NCBI GenBank assembly: GCA_023213315.1
Contig: JAKCPI010014421.1
Span: 1-64,000 of the forward strand
DNA from: Euborellia annulipes
Lineage: Eukaryota > Arthropoda > Insecta > Dermaptera > Anisolabididae
Length of the DNA stretch: 64,000 nucleotides
Direction of reading: 5' to 3'
This document shows positions 22,271 through 32,999 of this stretch, piece after piece (position 1 is the stretch's first letter; each line of letters opens with the position of its first letter). The notes beneath the pieces were generated by a model. That model saw nothing but the letters and a program-made list of their open reading frames with translations, was not told the DNA's origin and did no database searches. The position numbers and the translations under genes were made by a program.

Positions 22271-22274
22271 TCTT

Positions 22275-22470
22275 GTAGTAAGTACGTTTATTTCGTTTAT
22301 TAATCACTTCAAGCCGACATTTCGTTCAGATTTGCGTTCATCTTCAGGGCTGAAGTGTATGAAGAGTTTTTTTTATTGATACACTTCAGCCCTGAGGATG
22401 GTCCCTAATCTGACCGAATAGTCGGTTTGAAGTGAATAGCAAACGAAATAAATGTAGCTACAATCGCTTT
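22275..22470. repeat. Palindrome with two facing hammerhead-like motifs
   Basis: Arms ACACTTCAGCCCTGA and TCAGGGCTGAAGTGT meet around a T-run at about 22,366-22,380. Outward on each side lies a hammerhead-like core: minus strand CTGAAGA ... GAAATGTC (22,315-22,348), plus strand CTGAGGA ... GGTC-loop-GACC ... GAATAGTC (22,392-22,424). The plus core has GAAT in place of GAAA and is probably inactive. The outer arms TTTATTTCGTTT match on both sides. Confidence 0.7.
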
Positions 22471-22707
22471 TTTCTTTATTCTTTACTACAAAAAAATGTC
22501 TTCTTTGATCGTGAAAATATAAATAATTAATCCTTTGAAATAATTGAAATTAGTGTGCGAAGCAGAATTATAGATGTGTGCGAAGCAGAATTATGAATGT
22601 GTGATAAACATTTTAACTTTGTTGAGTTTAATGGCTGTTGATATGCAATTAGAAGAGGACAGGAAACCTCCTGGGAAAACAGCATAAAAAACGTTATATT
22701 CTGTCGC

Positions 22708-22742
22708 CGACGTTTCGAGAGCAAGTCGTACTCATCTTAAGG
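22708..22742 (-). ncRNA. Hammerhead-like motif, degenerate
   Basis: Minus strand CTTAAGATGAG ... CTCTCGAAACGTCGG keeps the GAAACGTC end and a GAG/CTC stem II, but the first core box is CTTA instead of CTGA. It is likely a decayed copy of the same element. Confidence 0.5.
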
Positions 22743-23540
22743 TAACCGCAGAATTGTCAAAAATAACTACAGGTGGTGTGGTACAGCATATTATTATCAT
22801 GTTTCAACATGTTTGTATTTTTTTTGCATTGTCATAAAAGTGTGCAAATAAATAAAACCATTCAACAGAAAGTGGCTGACAGTTTCGGTATTTTGATCTT
22901 TTTTTGCTTTATCATACAATAGCTAGACGTTATTTTTTGGAATTTAAATAAATCTATCAGCTGGTCTCCACACAATTGGACGACATTGATGGCAATTGAG
23001 AAGATGAGATGATGGATTCTAGTGTTATCAATCGAATAATTCTGGGGACCTAGTGTCGGGGGGTTAAAACCAATAGATTAATAAAAGTAAAATAAATGAT
23101 GCACAATAATGTCAAATATGTTTCTTCTGTGCATTATTGAAAGTGTTTATTGGAAACAAAAAAATCAATCTTCTTAGAAAATTTGTTGGCATCTTATTTT
23201 CTCATTAGTTTCGGAGATGCAAAGCATTCTGACCTTAAAAGAGATCTCTCCAATCGGGACATGGTTTGTAAATATTTCGCCTCCACTTAAGTATTTCAAG
23301 TTGCAGACGTTAATTGAGAATTTCTTTTTCAATAAAACTTCAGTTAATATCTGGGCCATATTGGTTTGGCGTATTCAAGAAATGGATCACCAATGTTTTT
23401 GGATCCCTAGAATTCCAACCAATCAAAGATATCATTTTAATTTTTTTGCTAAAATAAACCACAGTCTAAGCCAAAAAATGAATAGTGAAAGTCTAAATGA
23501 ATTAATCATTTACTGAAAATAATTGAAATTAAAGTGATAC
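22743..23540. other. Moderately complex sequence, no gene
   Basis: Less AT-rich than its surroundings. GCTAAAATAAACCAC at 23,448 recurs from 22,219. The open frames at 23.17-23.52 kb resemble no family I recognise. Confidence 0.4.
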
Positions 23541-23542
23541 AG

Positions 23543-23936
23543 TGTTACGTTCCACCACCCCTGGAACCCGAGAGGTGGGTAGTTCACGCGACCCTGAGCG
23601 CTGGTACCCGGGTAGGGGATGCGAGAGGGGAACATGGGAGAGAGAGTGATCTGAGTATTCTCTCAGTCGACCAAGAACATGTGACGGAGACATGTCAGTC
23701 TCCACCAGAGAGTCATATTGAAGGGATCTATATTGGCTGTTAGAGAAATTGTGGCCTTAGTCACCCTGTATCTATGTATTCAACAAAAAACCAGAAAAAT
23801 AAATATAAATAAAAGAAAGCGAAACGTTTTTCGACTTTTTCTTTCTACTATTCCCGGAACCTGTCGGTGCCTTCTAGGAGACCTGCATTGAGGAGAGCAA
23901 AATAAGATTTCCACCTTCGAGGCCAGCCGCTCGACA
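23543..23936 (+). mobile_element. Possible LTR of a Gypsy/BEL-type retrotransposon
   Basis: Begins TGTTACGTTCCACC and can be taken to end at TCGACA (TGT..ACA), 394 bases. It is GC-richer than its surroundings, with a TATATTGG patch and, further on, AATAAATATAAATAAAAG that could serve as a polyadenylation signal. The following TTGGAGGTGCG might be a primer-binding site, though I cannot match it firmly to a tRNA. No second LTR or retroviral-type gene is visible in the window. Confidence 0.4.
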
Positions 23937-25365
23937 TTGGAGGTGCGAAAACGCAACAACAGAACTATGGGTGTGTGACTTTGATAATCATAATATGTAT
24001 ATTTTATGATACGAAACTCTTTTAGGGAGTTTATGTCAAAGTATGATGTCAGATTCATTTTCTATCTTTATGTAAGATCTCCAAGGAAATTTAGGGTGAG
24101 CCCGAAATATCGACAATACCGCTGTAAAAATATGATAATAGTCAAAGAAATAAAGAATTTATTTCACCTAGAGATACCAAAATTTTGACCCTCAAGTAGC
24201 GATTACGATGTCACTGTTAGAGAAAGAAGCAGGTGTTTCTTAACTGGACCACACATTGTAGAATTTTCTGAGAGTATATAGGACAAATACTAGAAGAGTA
24301 AAATGTGACAAGGAAATTCAGTATTCCATGGAATATCAGCTCAATTCCGATTTAAGATGTTTCATTCAAATAATGATAGATGAGAGTTTTGGTATTTAAT
24401 AATACATCATCATAGACAAGATACAAGTTTTGATTATATAGATTATGCATTAAAAAAAAAAAAGCAGGAGGGAACTGTCTGTGAATTATGCAAAGACAAA
24501 GTATCGCCATTGGAGTTTCCTCAAGGCAACCCTTAGCAACCTCAACCCTATTATTCTCTGGCATCACCAAGGGCGTTGTTGGCTTAGCACGAGAGAGACA
24601 GAGAGAGGGAAATCAAGTGTCAACGGGACGGTTCTATTAAACAAGTGAGAGAGAGAGAGAGAGAGAGAAAGTGTGTAGAAAGAGAAGGAGTTGGCCCTTA
24701 ACAACTGCCATTTAAGGGCACAACCCCCGTTGTCAAATAAACATGTTTCCAACTGTCAATTAATATTCATCACCCCTTAGAGCAGCAGCAGCAGAGAGAC
24801 GCATCCATTTATTTTATTAATTGTCATATGATAATCATTTATTTAAAGTATTTTTCATCATAATAATCAACATGGAGTGATGATAGATAAAGCAAACTTC
24901 TTTTTCAGCTAATTCCTTGGGTAATAAACATTTTGCATTTAACAACATACATAGATTTAAAATAGTACAATCTCCTTTATGCACTTGCTCATGATACTCC
25001 ATTACTAGTATTCCACACCTTATTCAAACAATAGAACCTCATTTCAGAAGTCTTCCCACCTGCAAATGTTAGTCACCTTATCACGACATTATTAAGACCA
25101 TATACAAGTTCAAAATCAATATCCATATTATATTGTAAACCTCTCTAGTTATGTATGAATTGCCAATTTGGTAAACTTTGTATGAAATTTGTGTTATATT
25201 TATTGTATACCGTATTTTCGGAAACTGTCGGGATGGCCTTTAGAAAAAAAATATTAATTTACATTAAACGCGTGTTTAGTTCTTATATTTTTAGAATAGC
25301 TTAATACAAAATTTAATGATTTAAATGTTTGAATCTGAAAATTCTCTGGAAAAGGAGTTTTGATT
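23937..25365. other. Unique sequence with GA run
   Basis: Contains a GA run at about 24,644-24,668 and AGCAGCAGCAGCAG at 24,780. Several short frames without recognisable domains are present. Nothing further is supported. Confidence 0.45.
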
Positions 25366-25370
25366 TATAT

Positions 25371-25690
25371 TTAGAAGTCAAAGGTATTACCAAGAGCACC
25401 CAGAGAAAAAAGCTCTGTTACTCCACATGACAGATATGGACGTCCAAGACTTCTTTCAGGGCAAGGAATAGAACGTTTGGGGCATGAATATTTGATGCCA
25501 AAGAACCGATCAAAGACATACCATTCTGCCCAAAAAGTAAGTTGACTAGTTATAAAATGAAATATTTCTGTTTCTTTTAAATCAATTTCATCCCCTTCAA
25601 AATACTTCCCCTCCAATAAAATACACTTATACCAACATTTTTACCAGTTCTCAAACCATGGCAAAAAGTCGTTTTCTGGTATAGCCTTCA
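25371..25690 (-). pseudogene. mariner transposase C-terminus, inverted copy 1
   Basis: Minus-strand translation contains NDFLPWFENW, a break, then WYKCILLEGKYFEGDEIDL. This is the typical C-terminal end of a mariner transposase (family F..W..RWDKCI..EGDYFEGD). The frame then runs on into sequence that looks like non-homologous read-through. The catalytic motifs are absent. Confidence 0.75.
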
Positions 25691-25694
25691 AAAT

Positions 25695-25860
25695 ACGAAG
25701 ATTTTGATTTTGAATGACTTTTTGCCATGCTTTAGGGAACAAAAAACGTTGGGATAAGTGCATTTTATTGGAGGGGGGATTATTTTGAAGGGGATGACAT
25801 TGATTTAGAAGATAAAGATAAAACAGGAAGTTGGGAAAAATATAAATCGTAGACTAAAGT
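25695..25860 (+). pseudogene. mariner transposase C-terminus, inverted copy 2
   Basis: The plus strand repeats the same segment, NDFLPCFREQK, then after a frame change GDYFEGDDIDLEDKD. It sits head to head with the minus-strand copy, so the two form an inverted repeat with about 20 bases between. Both copies retain the identical stretch AATGACTTTTTGCCATG-type sequence around the axis. Confidence 0.72.
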
Positions 25861-26960
25861 CACAAGCGAATTTTGGGACATCGTGAAGGAATTCGCAACA
25901 ATGTAAGAACCAAGAAGAGAGACGGCGACGACAACACGAAAAATGGTCAGGAACCACCAGAGGGACAGACAACCGGGAAAATATCTTGTCGACTACAGGG
26001 TGCAGAATAAACGGACACGGTCTTGAAAAGAAGGGAGGACCTGTAGTAGGTAGCCACTAAGGATCGAGGTAACCTATTGTTATTGCTGGTGTATAGTTCG
26101 ATTCCTTGCCCTTTCTTCTTTGAGGTTATAATATCTGTAATTCATAACTACAAATTTACAATTTACTTACTCCTTTCTTGTTTCCACAGACTATCTTGTC
26201 ATTCCTATTCCCTTTTCCATTCCTCCTATATAGTCCAAATTTTAACCAAAGTATAAAATCCGTTCCATATGTGATTCTTAGAATTATTCATTCAGCAGGC
26301 TCTTTTTTTTGTTTCTTTTTGTTTTTAAACAAAATCAATGAATAAAATTCAAATTTATCTCTGCTAATCGTTATTCATCTTAATTTTGAAGGGTCGTCAG
26401 TTCAAAATAAATAACCTTGGCACTTTCCTTCTGATAACTTTGATCATCATAAAGTCGTTATCTCAAAATGACAATTCAATTAGTATTCGATATCCTCCCT
26501 CCCTCTATCCTCTCCAACCCATATGCTACTACCGAGATTTTCCTATCATTTTTTCCAAAGAATATCAAAATCTCATTAAAAAGATAAAAAAAAAAAAATA
26601 GATAATCCTGATCTATCATTAATAATTATTATAATAAAAAAATTCAACATTCCTCACAATCCATAAAATGTAGTAAAATCTAATTCAAAGAGTTTCTATA
26701 CTATCCCAAAGTGTACAATATTTGTTACTAGTCACGACCTTCTCGAGCTAAGGCTGTTTTTTCTGATAATTAGAATTCTTACTTTTATCTAAAATCATCC
26801 TTGGATTGGCATTCTAAAATTGGTCCATAACGCCCTACAAATAATAAGGTTCCAAAAAAGTAGGATTTGGGTTGAATTTTAATGGGGGGAATAAATGATT
26901 GAATTTTTCTTTTTTACTTTCTCTTATCTCTATATATGTTAATATATATAGAGAGAAAGT
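25861..26960. other. Unclassified sequence
   Basis: 25.86-26.06 kb is GC-richer and arginine/lysine-rich when translated, but no family can be named. 26.1-26.9 kb is AT-rich with short frames only. Confidence 0.4.
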
Positions 26961-26969
26961 ATTGGATCC

Positions 26970-27362
26970 ATGTCAAAAACTCGATGACGAGATTTTGACG
27001 GATATACACGTTTTAGGTCCCCTGAATCCAAAAAAGTGTTTTTCGCCACATGGTCTGTCTGTGAACAAAATACCTCAAGAACTAAAAGAGCTAGGAAGTT
27101 GAAATTTTATATTTAAGTTAGGCACCCCCTGGGACGTGACACGAAGCTTTTGAACAAAATCGACCAAAAAGTACTAGTACTTTACTGATGTACTTTTTCC
27201 GATGTTTTCAAAATTCGCTTGATTAATATTCATAGATCAATTATTTTTTAGACTCTCTTTAAAATGTAAGTTAAATGGTAATTTTGGTCTGAAGTTTGAA
27301 GACCACTTTACTCTTCTTGTACTTCATCAGAAAGATGGAAGAAATGGTTGACAAAATACGAA
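26970..27362 (+). repeat. Repeat F, copy at 27 kb
   Basis: Contains GGATATACACGTTTTAGG, 'GTACTAGTACTTTACTGATG', AGATCAATTATTTTTTAGAC and ACTTTACTCTTCTTGTACTTC in the same order as the 13.3 kb copy, and runs into a degenerate hairpin arm TTTGGTGTGGCAAGGACAGA at 27,367. Confidence 0.75.
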
Positions 27363-27429
27363 AAATTTGGTGTGGCAAGGACAGAACACAACTTTCTCTT
27401 ATCGAAAAAATTCGGTAATTGAAACGCCA

Positions 27430-28148
27430 AATTTTACATCATTCTTTAGTCAAATTAGATATAAAATATTTATATCGTAATGTTTGTTGTTGTTATAGAT
27501 ACATTCACACTCTGTAGCGTGTGACAAATTCCTTCCCTTTAAATAATTCGTGATTAACCTTTAAATCCCGTTTTAGTAATAGACTAATCTTGATATGATA
27601 ACATTTGATAATTAATTGTTAATTTAGTATCCAAAAGGGGGTATTTTACGTTTTGTTTGAAAAAGTAATATTTTAAAAACAGGCCGGTATCACCCATTGG
27701 TTTGTTTGTACATCGGATTGTAAAGGATTATCATCGGTGACTGTCATTAAAGTAACATTGGCATTCCCTGAAATGAATGGATGTATGCGTATGCGTGTGC
27801 GTGTGCGTGTGCGTGTGGGTTGGGGTGAATAATTGATACATCGGCAAAGATCACATTCGACCCCTCTGATTGGAAATTGGGGCGTGTTCTCTCTGGAAGA
27901 TTTTGTATCAATAATCTCTCTCTAATTTGCATTTCACAAATGAATAGAGCTATTTATAAGGTTTAAGGTTTAGATATTATACTCTAAATAATTAATCCTA
28001 TTAAAGTTTAGAAAATAAACAAAAAAAATATATTGTAATAAATTTGGTTAAATACAATTTATATTAAACAGATACTTAGTAAAGAATAAAATCAAGATTT
28101 TATATAATGTAACTATTGTTTTGTTAATTTGTTTCAATATAACAATTT
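27430..28148. other. AT-rich stretch with GTGTGC repeat
   Basis: GTGTGC/GTGCGT microsatellite at 27,786-27,817. No gene is recognised. Confidence 0.5.
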
Positions 28149-28164
28149 ATTGATCGTTGTATTC

Positions 28165-28406
28165 GTTGCTCAGAGGCCCACATCTTGTGGGTACGTGGAC
28201 AGCGACCACGAGCTGCCCGAGCTGAGACCTTCACTTCTTTGTACTATGTCTGCCTCTTCCTTCCTCTTTTTAACAGGTGTCAGACCGAGCGGCGGGCCGG
28301 CCTGTCCTATTTTTTCCGGTCGCAAAATCGCATGATAGGGTTGGAGGGGAAAAGAGAGGTCCGCCGACCCCGCATCTCGGGAATAAGGCGAGGACAGAAG
28401 AAGAAG
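28165..28406 (+). mobile_element. GAA-tailed SINE E, copy 2 (longest)
   Basis: A 242 base insertion with the perfect 16-base duplication ATTGATCGTTGTATTC (28,149-28,164 and 28,407-28,422). It starts GTTGCTCAGAGGCCCACATC, runs through 'GTGGGTACGTGGACAGCGAC', AACAGGTGTCAGACCG, 'CCGCCGACCCCGCATCTCGG' and GGCGAGGACAGAAGAAGAAG. The overlapping open frames on both strands here are by-products of its GC-rich sequence. The full head suggests this is the best reference copy of the three. Confidence 0.92.
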
Positions 28407-28479
28407 ATTGATCGTTGTATTCAAAGTGATTATTAAGAGGTAGATAACTAACTATGAAAACTTAATATATAGAATGTGA

Positions 28480-28722
28480 ACTTACAAGGTGACCATACGG
28501 CTAGTAGTGGAAAGTCGGTTAAAACCGGGACCCTAATAGTTTTTGCTTTTTATTTATTCACTACGGGAATGAAACAGTATTAAACTGATAAACTGATGCC
28601 TTCTGAAGAAAAAAAGCAAAAAAATCAATGGTGAACAATAGCAATTAAGATAATAAAAAAACATCTTCTGAAAATGTTCAATGTCCCGGTTTTGTCCGAC
28701 CAGGTTGGACAAAACCGGGAAC
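28480..28722. repeat. GTGACCATACG-type DNA-transposon remnant
   Basis: AGGTGACCATACGG at about 28,489 and AAAACCGGGACCC at 28,522, followed by a 37-base palindrome TCCCGGTTTTGTCC-loop-GGACAAAACCGGGA at 28,684-28,720. GTGACCAT ends with AAAACCGGGA subterminal motifs occur in animal DNA-transposon MITEs. I cannot define both termini here. Confidence 0.45.
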
Positions 28723-29970
28723 TTGAAAGAATAATGAAGAAAACATTAATGCATTGCAATACAACTATTTATTAAACATAAAGACCTCTCTCTCTATATA
28801 TATACATACTGTATATAGGTAAGAGAAAGTAAAAACTTATTGGATTTGAATCTATTGATATTGATATATCAACCAATATTGATTTAAGACATTCAAAACC
28901 TTCCTATGAGAATAAAATCAGTAACCCGATTAGTAAGAAACCTTGAAGAAAACATTATTTTTGAGATAACTAAGTTAAGTTTAATGCTTGGACTGTAATT
29001 GATAATAATAGTCGAAAACGTAATCTCAAATTCAAATTAAACCATAGTTTTGCAGACGTATCATTAGTTAACATCCAAAAAAGTGATGTTGCTAGCTTGA
29101 TACAAAGGATGTACGCCGATACACATGGAGATTCCCGATCCATCAAAGAAATAATGTTTTCTACTCAAGGTTCTCTATTAAATCTATATTTAGCTCAAAA
29201 GTGATCATGTGTCTGCTAATATTGCACACACGTGCTTGGACTAAAGGGTTACTATTGATACTGCTACTCTAAATTGTGTACACATTTGACTATCAATAGA
29301 GAGATATGAAATCGGAGGAATTATTTGCATTATAGATGACGTTTGAGTATTTACTTAGAGAGTTGCATGGATTATTAGCTATAAATGAACTACTTATGGT
29401 ATAAGTCAAAGGGATAATGATGTTGTGCTGGCTATAACAAATCAAATGATCCCAATTGGATGGGGATCAATCATACTTTTATTAGATTATTAATATAATA
29501 CAAATAAAACTGGTATATGGGTTTCTTTCATTTCTTTTTATGCTAGGTATTTAACGGTCAATCAAACAACGATCATCCACCCTGATCGTGGATATTAAGA
29601 AAGATCAAGCACTACTGAATTTAAGGATAGGTGACCACGGATAGATCAATACATGATTTTTCTGACCACAGTATATTTGTAAGGTCTAATGACCTGAAGA
29701 GACTGAATCTTATTAAACGAACAATCAATGTACATTTGTTTCCCAACTTGTTGCCCAATTATATAAACGTTCGAATTAGTGATATGGTATTAGTATTCTT
29801 TCATTAGGCATATTTTTGATTTTTTTTTAAATAACGTAATTGTTGGTGTGTCCGGGCAAAGATCGTCATTTCCCTATCTGGGGAATCTAGGAATAGGGGA
29901 GTGGAGAGTAGTACGCTCTTTTATCTTAGAATTTGTATGACGATTCTTTAAAAATGAACATTTATTATTA
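28723..29970. other. Moderately complex sequence, no recognised gene
   Basis: Unusually few homopolymers for this window, but no frame longer than 60 codons and no domain. It contains a TATATA-rich patch at 28,795-28,818. Confidence 0.4.
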
Positions 29971-29977
29971 GTAATTA

Positions 29978-30210
29978 CAGTGGACTGTAACTAGCCTTTG
30001 AGGGCGGAGGAGGCGAAGCTCAACTAAGGCACCGTATTTTAACTTGTAATATAATTTAAAAGGACAATCTATAAAAGGAATATGATAAAATCACCGTCTC
30101 TGGGCTATATCTTAGTTACCCTAGGGCGCCTAATGTCGGTATCGAGGCTGATGCGCCTGGGGCGAGAGGGGGCGAGTGCCCCCCTTCGACCCCAGCTAGT
30201 TACCCTACTG
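29978..30210. mobile_element. CAGTGGxGTAACTAG-ended MITE
   Basis: Left end CAGTGGACTGTAACTAG and right end CTAGTTACCCTACTG are imperfect inverted repeats; GC-rich subterminal blocks (GGGCGGAGGAGGCG, GGGGCGAGAGGGGGCGAG) lie just inside. A similar left end stands alone at 51,452. The 8-base flanks AGTAATTA and ACTGTAAC do not match, so the target duplication is lost or the boundary is off. Confidence 0.55.
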
Positions 30211-30606
30211 ACTGTAACATGCTTAACCCGTTAATCTTCCAATTTCATCTCATCCCGTTTGATGTTTTTTCAAAGTAAGGAAACATTTGGAGCTTTCTGT
30301 ACAAAGTTGTTAGTATTTCCAGTAAACTCTCTTTCTTTTTTATAAACTCAACTATTCTAAGGGCCTGTTGCTTCACTTCTATCAACTAGCAGTCTTATCC
30401 AAAAGAAAATCATCAATATAGTAAACAAGAACACGCTTAAAGTTAAAAAAACAAATGACTTTTTTTTATCTGAAGTATCTAAAGAAAGTTCTGGCTTGTG
30501 TTCCTAATTTTACCTCTTAGTTAAGCCTTATACCGAACTTTTGAACTTATTTTTAATCATATGATTAGCTTAACTAGATGTGAAAAGAGTGAAATGTTGT
30601 AGTCAA

Positions 30607-31020
30607 CTAGCTTATCCGAGAAGTAACAACACAAGGATGATTAAGTCCCGGGAATAACCAGAAAAAACACATTTTTTTGCTCATTTGGACTTTATTCATC
30701 TTCCATAGCGATACAATCATGGCTTTCTTATAGAACGATTTTTCCTTGGCCTCCGAATAGACTATAACCTCATCACCCACGTCAAATTTCTTTCCCTGGA
30801 GCATCTTTTTTGAGATCTACGAACACGTAGAAGTCAGATCTGGTGAATATGGGGGGTGTGGAAGTAATTCGAATAGTAAATTGTTCGATTTCCCCATCGA
30901 CTTGTGAAACGGTGCATTGTCTTGGTGAAACAAATGAAGCGTCACTTAACCTTCCATATATTGACGAGCGAACCGAATTTTTACACTTATATTTTGAAAG
31001 TTGGTTGAAAAGCGGCATGA
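30607..31020 (-). pseudogene. mariner transposase, C-terminal half remnant
   Basis: Minus strand, in one frame: FHQDNAPFHKS, the second catalytic aspartate, then LLFELLPHPPYSPDLTS, the third catalytic aspartate. A frame change then gives FYVFVDLKK, and another gives MLQGKKFDVGDEVI and EAKEKSFYKKAM. The HQDN-to-PPYSPD spacing is about eight residues shorter than the usual 34 of mariner, so a deletion lies between them. The N-terminal half and both element ends are missing. This is a different mariner lineage from the element at 15.6 kb (HQDN versus HDNAHP). Confidence 0.88.
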
Positions 31021-31640
31021 AATCTTTGGCACCATCTGTGTGTCAGTCCAGGACTTAATGACCCATGTGTTAACTAGTTAATTAGATGTGAAGCAACTCG
31101 TCCTAACTTGGTGTCAAAGATAACACCTCCGAAATCCTTCAACCCATATTGAAATTCCTATTAAAACACAAAATATCTATATTCAGATACTTTGAGTTAT
31201 TTACACACCATTGAGCTACGTTATTAAAGTAATTTGTTAGATATTTTGTGTACAAGAAAGAATTTAAAGTTGACGTCATTTAATTCAAAAGAATAAGGAA
31301 AAAAAACCCAAGCATGTTATTTGATCTGTAATCTAAACCAATTGTCCTGATTATCTCCCCTTATTTACTTTTCTAATTTTAGTTTCTTTTTCTTTATAAA
31401 CAAACTTTGAAATTTTATTTTATATAAAAAATTTTTTTCTTTTATTACATTGCTAGAATTTTCAATTCGATTCGTGAGTTGGCTTAAATTTTATACTTTG
31501 GAAAAGTTCATCTCCCACTTTCACCTCTTATCTTGTTTCAATAAAGACACAAGATATCTGAGCAAAATTTCAGTGTAATCGGACAATCGATTTTTTTAGT
31601 TTATCAATTTTTTCTCTTTAAAAATTTTAGTTAAAATTAA
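31021..31640. other. AT-rich stretch
   Basis: Includes 'AGCAAAATTTCAGTGTAATC' at 31,560, a sentence-like repeat context similar to repeat D, but no clear boundary. No gene is seen. Confidence 0.4.
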
Positions 31641-31644
31641 ATTT

Positions 31645-31900
31645 TATTATATAATAATTTTTTTTTTTTTTAGATATTTTAAATTTAAGAAGCGCTAAAT
31701 GAGGTCTGAAATTATCCTCTGTAAAATTCTCTACTTATTGTAAAAACCCCATGAAAATCCGTCAAATGGTTTCTGAGTTAAATCCTTTGTAAAAAAAAAA
31801 AAATTGAAATAAAATCTCTCAATTATTATTCTATAATTAATCATATTTGAATTTTAATTTTTGTCATTTATATGCTTAGAAATATAATTATTTTTCAACA
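31645..31900 (+). repeat. Repeat D, copy 1
   Basis: Contains CCCCATGAAAATCCGTCAAA then TGGTTTCTGAGTT, followed by TCTCAATTATTATTCTATAATTAAT. Six related copies occur in the window (31.7, 37.8 and 40.8 kb on +; 39.2, 41.2 and 63.6 kb on -). The AAAATCCGTTNAGTAGTTT sentence is a widespread invertebrate repeat motif; the element type is uncertain. Confidence 0.6.
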
Positions 31901-32985
31901 ATAAATAAATATAAACCAATAATTAAAAAAAAGATGTAAATTAAAATGAAATTTAAATAAAATAAGGTTAGAATCAAAATGGCGTCCTGTATTAAATTAA
32001 ATTTCCAATTTTATCTTTTTTCTTTAATTTTATTGAAATTTACTTTATTTTATGACAGAAATACAAAAAAAAAAAAATAAAATAAAATAAAATAAACCCG
32101 TGCGGTGTTAATATAAAATTTTATGATTGTCTATGTGGTCAAGTTAGTAACAACAACAACAACAAGAACACAGTATTACCAATTTAACAAATTAAAAATA
32201 ACTAATTAAAATAAAGTTTTAATTACAATATGAATGAATGAATGCATTAACCTATATTTGTTTTATTGAACAAAAAAAAAAACAAAAAAAAAAAAAACAA
32301 TAGAGAAATGAGATGGAGTTAAAGGTTTATTTAAAGAATTTTCAACTTCTATTTCTTTCTTTTCGCCTTGTTGTTGATTTAACTAATTAACTCCACTTTT
32401 TTTTCTCTTTAATTCTCTTTTTCTTTCTCTTTTTTTTTTTTTTTTGCTTTTTAATCAATACCTTTAAGACTTTCTTGGCAATAAGTGTTTTTATTTTTTT
32501 TTTATACATATATGGTTTTATTTTTTCCCTTTAAAACTGCCAATTTTTATACCAACTTGATTGTGTTGTAATTAAAAGATTAACTTACATAATAACTAAT
32601 AATAAAATTGAATCCTAACCTAACTTCTTCTTCAATATGTCATACGGCAGCCATTTATTAGAAAGGTTGTGACGTAATAATTTTATAACCTTGAATTGAC
32701 GCTCGATTTTAAAAACCGTCTAGTCTCAATTTTGAAGCTATCAACTTAGAATTTTTTTTAAATTAAAGATATTTAAAATATCTTCAACTTAACATTGTCG
32801 TTTTTCAAAAAACAAATTTTTATTAGGCCTAAAATTGAACATCAAAAAAATTATTGCTGGTATTAAGTTTTAAATTTTATGTAAATAGGCTCGAAGATAT
32901 TCCTCCAATAAAAATACAGAACAAAGTTGTTGCATACTCAAAATCTATTAAAAAACTCGGTGTTATGTTCAAAAGTATATTGAGC
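31901..32985. other. AT-rich stretch with AAC and A-runs
   Basis: An AAC repeat at about 32,150 and long A- or T-runs (32,272-32,297; 32,429-32,445). A block at 32,620-32,665 (ACTTCTTCTTCAATATGTCA) recurs at 35,158. No gene is seen. Confidence 0.5.
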
Positions 32986-32999
32986 TGGAAAAAGAGCAC

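Noticed and set aside
25861..26070. Arg/Lys-rich segment resembling the end of a retrotransposon Pol protein
   Set aside because: Similarity is only compositional, frames shift, and no integrase or RT motif lies upstream.
28129..28436. Three overlapping open frames of 68-84 codons on both strands
   Set aside because: They coincide with the GC-rich SINE E copy, and the same sequence recurs at 15.2 and 47.2 kb as a retroposon.
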